Of a DNA stretch of 64,000 bases, positions 61,096 to 64,000 are shown one piece after another. Below the pieces are notes generated by a model, which saw only the letters and a list, made by a program, of their open reading frames with translations, was not told the origin of the DNA and did not search any database. The stretch is taken from the NCBI GenBank assembly GCA_963210315.1, contig OY723322.1, forward strand, positions 806,001-870,000, written 5' to 3'. The stretch is from Rhynchopus euleeides. Taxonomy: Eukaryota > Euglenozoa > Diplonemea > Diplonemida > Diplonemidae. Position 1 is the first letter of the stretch. The number at the start of each line of letters is the position of its first letter. The position numbers were made by a program, and so were the translations under genes.

Positions 61096-61216
61096 TGGAG
61101 CTTCTTCCTTTATCCAGCCCTGCTCTGTTGTGTGCGGACTGCGCTGTGCTGCATGGCAGCTCTCTTCACCACAGGAATGTCCACCCCTCCCAGGCGTTAC
61201 ACAGCGTAGGAGTGCC

Positions 61217-61591
61217 ATGCGTGCCTTGGCGTGCCTGCTGTGGGCAGCGTGCATGCTTGCTGTCGATGCGAAGGACCTTGCGAGCATCCACGCCTATGCT
61301 GCGGGACACAGCGGCAGCGCGGAGCTGAGCGGGATTGTCGGTTTCTTCGACTGCGGGCGGCAGTGCCACACCTACGATGGGAAGCGCGCGGAGGTCGCAT
61401 CATCCACCTGGCGCAGCCTGGAGGGCCGCACAGTATACCTGGAGGCCACCGCAGGCTGGCTGGTGCTGTGGGGGGACGAACGCTTTACCAAGCCCATTCT
61501 CCCCACGGAGGAGGAGTACACCAGCCTCTTCCACGACAAGTCGAAAGGCTACCTCCGGCGGTCTCTGAGCTTACGCATCACCAGCGGCTAG
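61217..61591 (+). CDS. Small secreted protein, 124 aa
   Basis: Signal peptide MRALACLLWAACMLAVDA, then a compact domain with two Cys (FDCGRQCH) and beta-like strands (VYLEATAGWLVLWGDERF). There is no recognised family. TTACACAG lies about 13 bases before the ATG and is a good trans-splice acceptor, which decides this start over the longer open frame from 60914 that runs through repeats. Probably secreted or membrane-surface; function unknown. Confidence 0.65.
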   Translation: MRALACLLWAACMLAVDAKDLASIHAYAAGHSGSAELSGIVGFFDCGRQCHTYDGKRAEVASSTWRSLEGRTVYLEATAGWLVLWGDERFTKPILPTEEEYTSLFHDKSKGYLRRSLSLRITSG

Positions 61592-62161
61592 GGGCTGCAT
61601 GGAAGGCCGGATCTGCTACACCTCCCCTGTCACCAACACGCCGTGGTTGCTATCCCTGCTCTGTGCACCGGGGGTTGTGAAATAGATACCCCTGCCCCTC
61701 TGCGGGGGAGGATGACTAAAGGTAATACGAATGGCCCCGGCTTGGCTGGGTAACTAGGGTGCCGAACAGGGGAGGGGGGGGGTGGGGGGTGGGGCGTGCG
61801 TTCCTTCCCAGCGCCATATCGCATCAGGAGTAGTATGCAGCTCTCCTCCCCATGCGATGCACTCCTCCCCGCCAACGCCTCGCTCATGTGTGCCAGAGGA
61901 GGTTGTATTATCAGAATCCACTCGGCGACTGTTGGCGGCATGCGGGTTGCAGTGCTCTCAAGCAGGGTGTCATTCCCCCTCCCCGCCCCCCCCCCCCTCC
62001 CCCCCCGCCCCGGTTCTTAGATCTGTTTGTGAAAATCTGGCCTCGCTCCAACCTGGTCCATCCCTTCTATCACAGCTGTGTTGCATCCTCTGCCTGGGTG
62101 ATCTGTCTGACGGGTTGACCTCTTCCCCTTCCTCTTCCTCCTCCCCCAACACCCGGTGACG
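61592..62161. other. Intergenic, G/C runs
   Basis: G run near 61770-61790 and C run near 61985-62010. No gene supported. Confidence 0.5.
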
Positions 62162-62434
62162 ATGCAAGACCGTGATGTGGGAGACGACGACTTTGGCGAG
62201 GGTGTCCTGAACATGGCAATCAATACCGATGGGTCTGCGCCGAGCAGCTGTGGGAAGACACGCCCCACCCATGCGCCTGACTCATCCACCGCCTCTGTCA
62301 GCGCAATGGCCGCCATGGCACAAGTCATGATGGGGCCGATCCGTGCCTGCGGGCAGTGCGGGAAAGAGGTTGCCACCACCCTCTACGAAGAACACGTCAC
62401 GGTTTGGTGCGCTGAGGTGAAGTCGACATGGTGA
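62162..62434 (+). CDS. Small C2HC zinc-finger protein, 90 aa
   Basis: Starts MQDRDVGDDDFGEGVLN, has a disordered Ser/Ala middle, and ends with CGQCGKEVATTLYEEHVTVW then Cys. The CxxC...H...C spacing could bind zinc. The stop TGA follows at once, but a splice donor (GTGAGC) overlaps the end, so this may be only the first exon of a longer protein. Its possible continuation towards 62895 is not established. Confidence 0.45.
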   Translation: MQDRDVGDDDFGEGVLNMAINTDGSAPSSCGKTRPTHAPDSSTASVSAMAAMAQVMMGPIRACGQCGKEVATTLYEEHVTVWCAEVKSTW

Positions 62435-62894
62435 GCAAGTTAACGGTTAACGGGGGGTTTCAAAGGGTGGTAGCTGCCGTAGTCTTTCCCCACGACACAC
62501 CGCGGTGGTGGTGGGTGGGTGGGGGGTGGAAATCTAGCCTCACCGGAAGGGGGAAGGGGAGGGGTAGTGTGGGCGGCACACTGGTGCCAGGAAGATGCCT
62601 GCCTTCGTGTTGCCCGCCCGCCCCCCCTCCATCCTGTGGTAACCAACAGGCCAGCCCTGCACAGGAGGGGGCGGGGTGGACGGAGGGATGGGATAAAGTC
62701 TCAGCGAGAAGTGTGCGTGGCGGGAAAAAAATATATGCTGCCCCCTCCCCCCGCCCATCCCGACAAACGCACCGCAAAGTGTTGCTTCCCCCACCCCCCT
62801 CTCTTCAAACCACACCGCACTGCACCACTCCACACCACACCCAGGGGCGTGCCCAACCCTCCACGCACAGCCCCCCCTCCCTCCCCTTTTCCCA
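62435..62894. other. Spacer or intron
   Basis: G- and C-rich tracts. CACGCACAG (about 62862-62870) and a pyrimidine tract lie just before the next ATG and could serve cis- or trans-splicing. Confidence 0.5.
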
Positions 62895-64000
62895 ATGCCG
62901 GAGGAACGGGACGCGGCGTTTCTGCCCCACCGATGCAAACCCGAGTGCCTGCGGCGAGCTGGCAAGGCTGTGGATCTGTATGTCACCCATATGGCTGCCC
63001 CCAAGGGCGGTGATCTGCCTGGGGCACGGGAGGCGGACATCGCGTGGATCGTGCTGGACAGGAAGGGCGCTAAGGTGAACGTCGTCGATGCGGTCTTCGC
63101 CGACGAGCTCCTCGCCGTGATGAAGCACCTGCAGGAGGACGACGGCAGCATCGAGGTTGTCTGCGTAATCAGCGCCAAGGCTGAAGGGTTCTCCATCGGA
63201 TGCGACTACGACGAGCTGTACCCCATCACCGACGCGCAGCAGGCTGTCTCCATCCTCCGCACTGCTGCCACGGCATTCGACATGATCGCCTCCCTTTCTA
63301 TCCCCAGCCTCGCCATCATCCACGGGGCCTGCCTGGGTGCAGGCTACGAGCTGGCCCTCAGCTGCGCCGTGCGCATGGCAGCACACCACTCCACCATCGG
63401 CCTGCCTGAGGTCAAGACAGGGCAGATCCCTGGATGCGGCAGCCTTGTCCGCCTCCCCGACCTGCTGGGCCTGGTGAACGCCTCCTCGATGATCTCAAAG
63501 GGGCGTGTCCTGCAGACGCTGCTGGCCTACGAGGAGCGCCTGGTGGACTACCTCCTGGAGGCGCGCACCGGGAAGGCGTCGGAGGGTGAGATGGACACCC
63601 TCGTGTGGGACATCGTGACACGCTCCCCCGCCATCAAGCTGCGGAGGGGGTGCACCCGGCGGGATGACTGGATCCAGAACACCATGGTGGGGCGGTTCTG
63701 GATGAGGTCTGCCAACGAGGGGGAGACGTTTGCCAACCCGGCGCCCCGCGTGGCGTTCGACACCATGATGCGGTGCCGCGACATGAGCGGTGCGGAGGCC
63801 CTGCCTTACGCCGTGAAGGCGGCCGCAGCTCAGGCAGTTTCAAGCCACGCGAAGACCCTCATCAAGCAGAAGCGCGACAACACTGCCATCCAGCTCCTCA
63901 CCCGCCGCAAGGTTGAGCTGGGAGAGCCACGCTCTCTCCTGGTGATCGGGTCTGTCACCGACGTGGCTGCCGCTCTGAGCGTCGCGCTGCGGCGGGGCAG
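62895..64000 (+). CDS. Multifunctional beta-oxidation enzyme alpha subunit (FadJ/HADHA-like), partial
   Basis: The frame is open to the window end (368 codons seen). Residues about 45-230 form an enoyl-CoA hydratase domain: AWIVLDRKGAKVNVVD, the oxyanion-hole strands FSIGCDYDE (about 98) and HGACLGAGYELALSC (about 141), and LPEVKTGQIPG (about 170). The two candidate catalytic Glu (in YELAL and LPEVK) are kept. The later part (EERLVDYLLEA and a long helical linker) matches the multifunctional enzymes that continue into 3-hydroxyacyl-CoA dehydrogenase, which lies beyond the window. It would hydrate trans-2-enoyl-CoA in mitochondria or glyoxysomes. The start could be Met at 62895 or 62991; the first 32 residues are atypical. 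Confidence 0.82.
   Translation, partial: MPEERDAAFLPHRCKPECLRRAGKAVDLYVTHMAAPKGGDLPGAREADIAWIVLDRKGAKVNVVDAVFADELLAVMKHLQEDDGSIEVVCVISAKAEGFSIGCDYDELYPITDAQQAVSILRTAATAFDMIASLSIPSLAIIHGACLGAGYELALSCAVRMAAHHSTIGLPEVKTGQIPGCGSLVRLPDLLGLVNASSMISKGRVLQTLLAYEERLVDYLLEARTGKASEGEMDTLVWDIVTRSPAIKLRRGCTRRDDWIQNTMVGRFWMRSANEGETFANPAPRVAFDTMMRCRDMSGAEALPYAVKAAAAQAVSSHAKTLIKQKRDNTAIQLLTRRKVELGEPRSLLVIGSVTDVAAALSVALRRG

Noticed and set aside
1..64000. CRISPR arrays, bacterial operons, rRNA genes
   Set aside because: Repeats here are inverted or tandem without regular spacers; the genes have introns and are separated by long spacers; no rRNA-like sequence was seen.

Overview
The window looks like nuclear DNA of a GC-rich protist, most likely a euglenozoan and probably a diplonemid (Paradiplonema-like). 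The strongest clue is the cytochrome c cluster at 14.9-29.8 kb. Every copy binds haem through A-G-x-C-H, one cysteine instead of CxxCH, which is a known hallmark of euglenozoan mitochondrial cytochrome c. Genes carry conventional GT-AG introns with a strikingly uniform GTATG donor, which argues against a trypanosomatid. Most start codons lie a few tens of bases after a pyrimidine-rich tract ending in AG, as expected for spliced-leader trans-splicing; that part is inference. All convincing genes are on the + strand.

Layout. 0-12 kb: a partial exon, an unknown acidic protein, a two-membrane-span Cys-rich protein, a cold-shock/RG-rich RNA-binding protein (RBP16-like), a divergent mitochondrial carrier, and a three-exon membrane RING-CH (MARCH-type) ubiquitin ligase. 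12.5-13.7 kb: a non-autonomous transposon with a 6-bp target duplication. 14.9-29.8 kb: five cytochrome c genes in tandem; the fifth has its only intron swollen to 9,768 bp by nested repeats, including a 4.35-kb DNA transposon with an intact hAT-like transposase gene. 30.4-36.5 kb: a chromodomain plus PARP-like protein, a PKA catalytic subunit with two introns, a possible small ORF and a HAD-family phosphatase. 36.5-51.5 kb: repeat-rich DNA, a large secreted repetitive protein, a decayed hAT-like element, a second HAD paralogue and a family of 333-348-bp inverted-repeat elements. 51.8-57.3 kb: a gene joining ten ankyrin repeats, a coiled coil, a protein kinase and a PARP domain with an intact H-Y-E triad; the interior ankyrin repeats are each one 108- or 111-nt exon. 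57.3-61.1 kb: further repeats, including a copy of the array in the cytochrome c intron that serves as the empty site for the transposon. 61.2-64 kb: a small secreted protein, a small C2HC zinc-finger protein and the 5' part of a FadJ/HADHA-like beta-oxidation enzyme running off the end.

The genes do not form an obvious pathway. Cytochrome c, the carrier and the beta-oxidation enzyme point to mitochondrial or peroxisomal energy metabolism; PKA and the two ADP-ribosyltransferase-like proteins point to signalling. No tRNA, rRNA, CRISPR array or bacterial-type operon was seen. Splice sites and gene starts were read by eye and no database search was possible.
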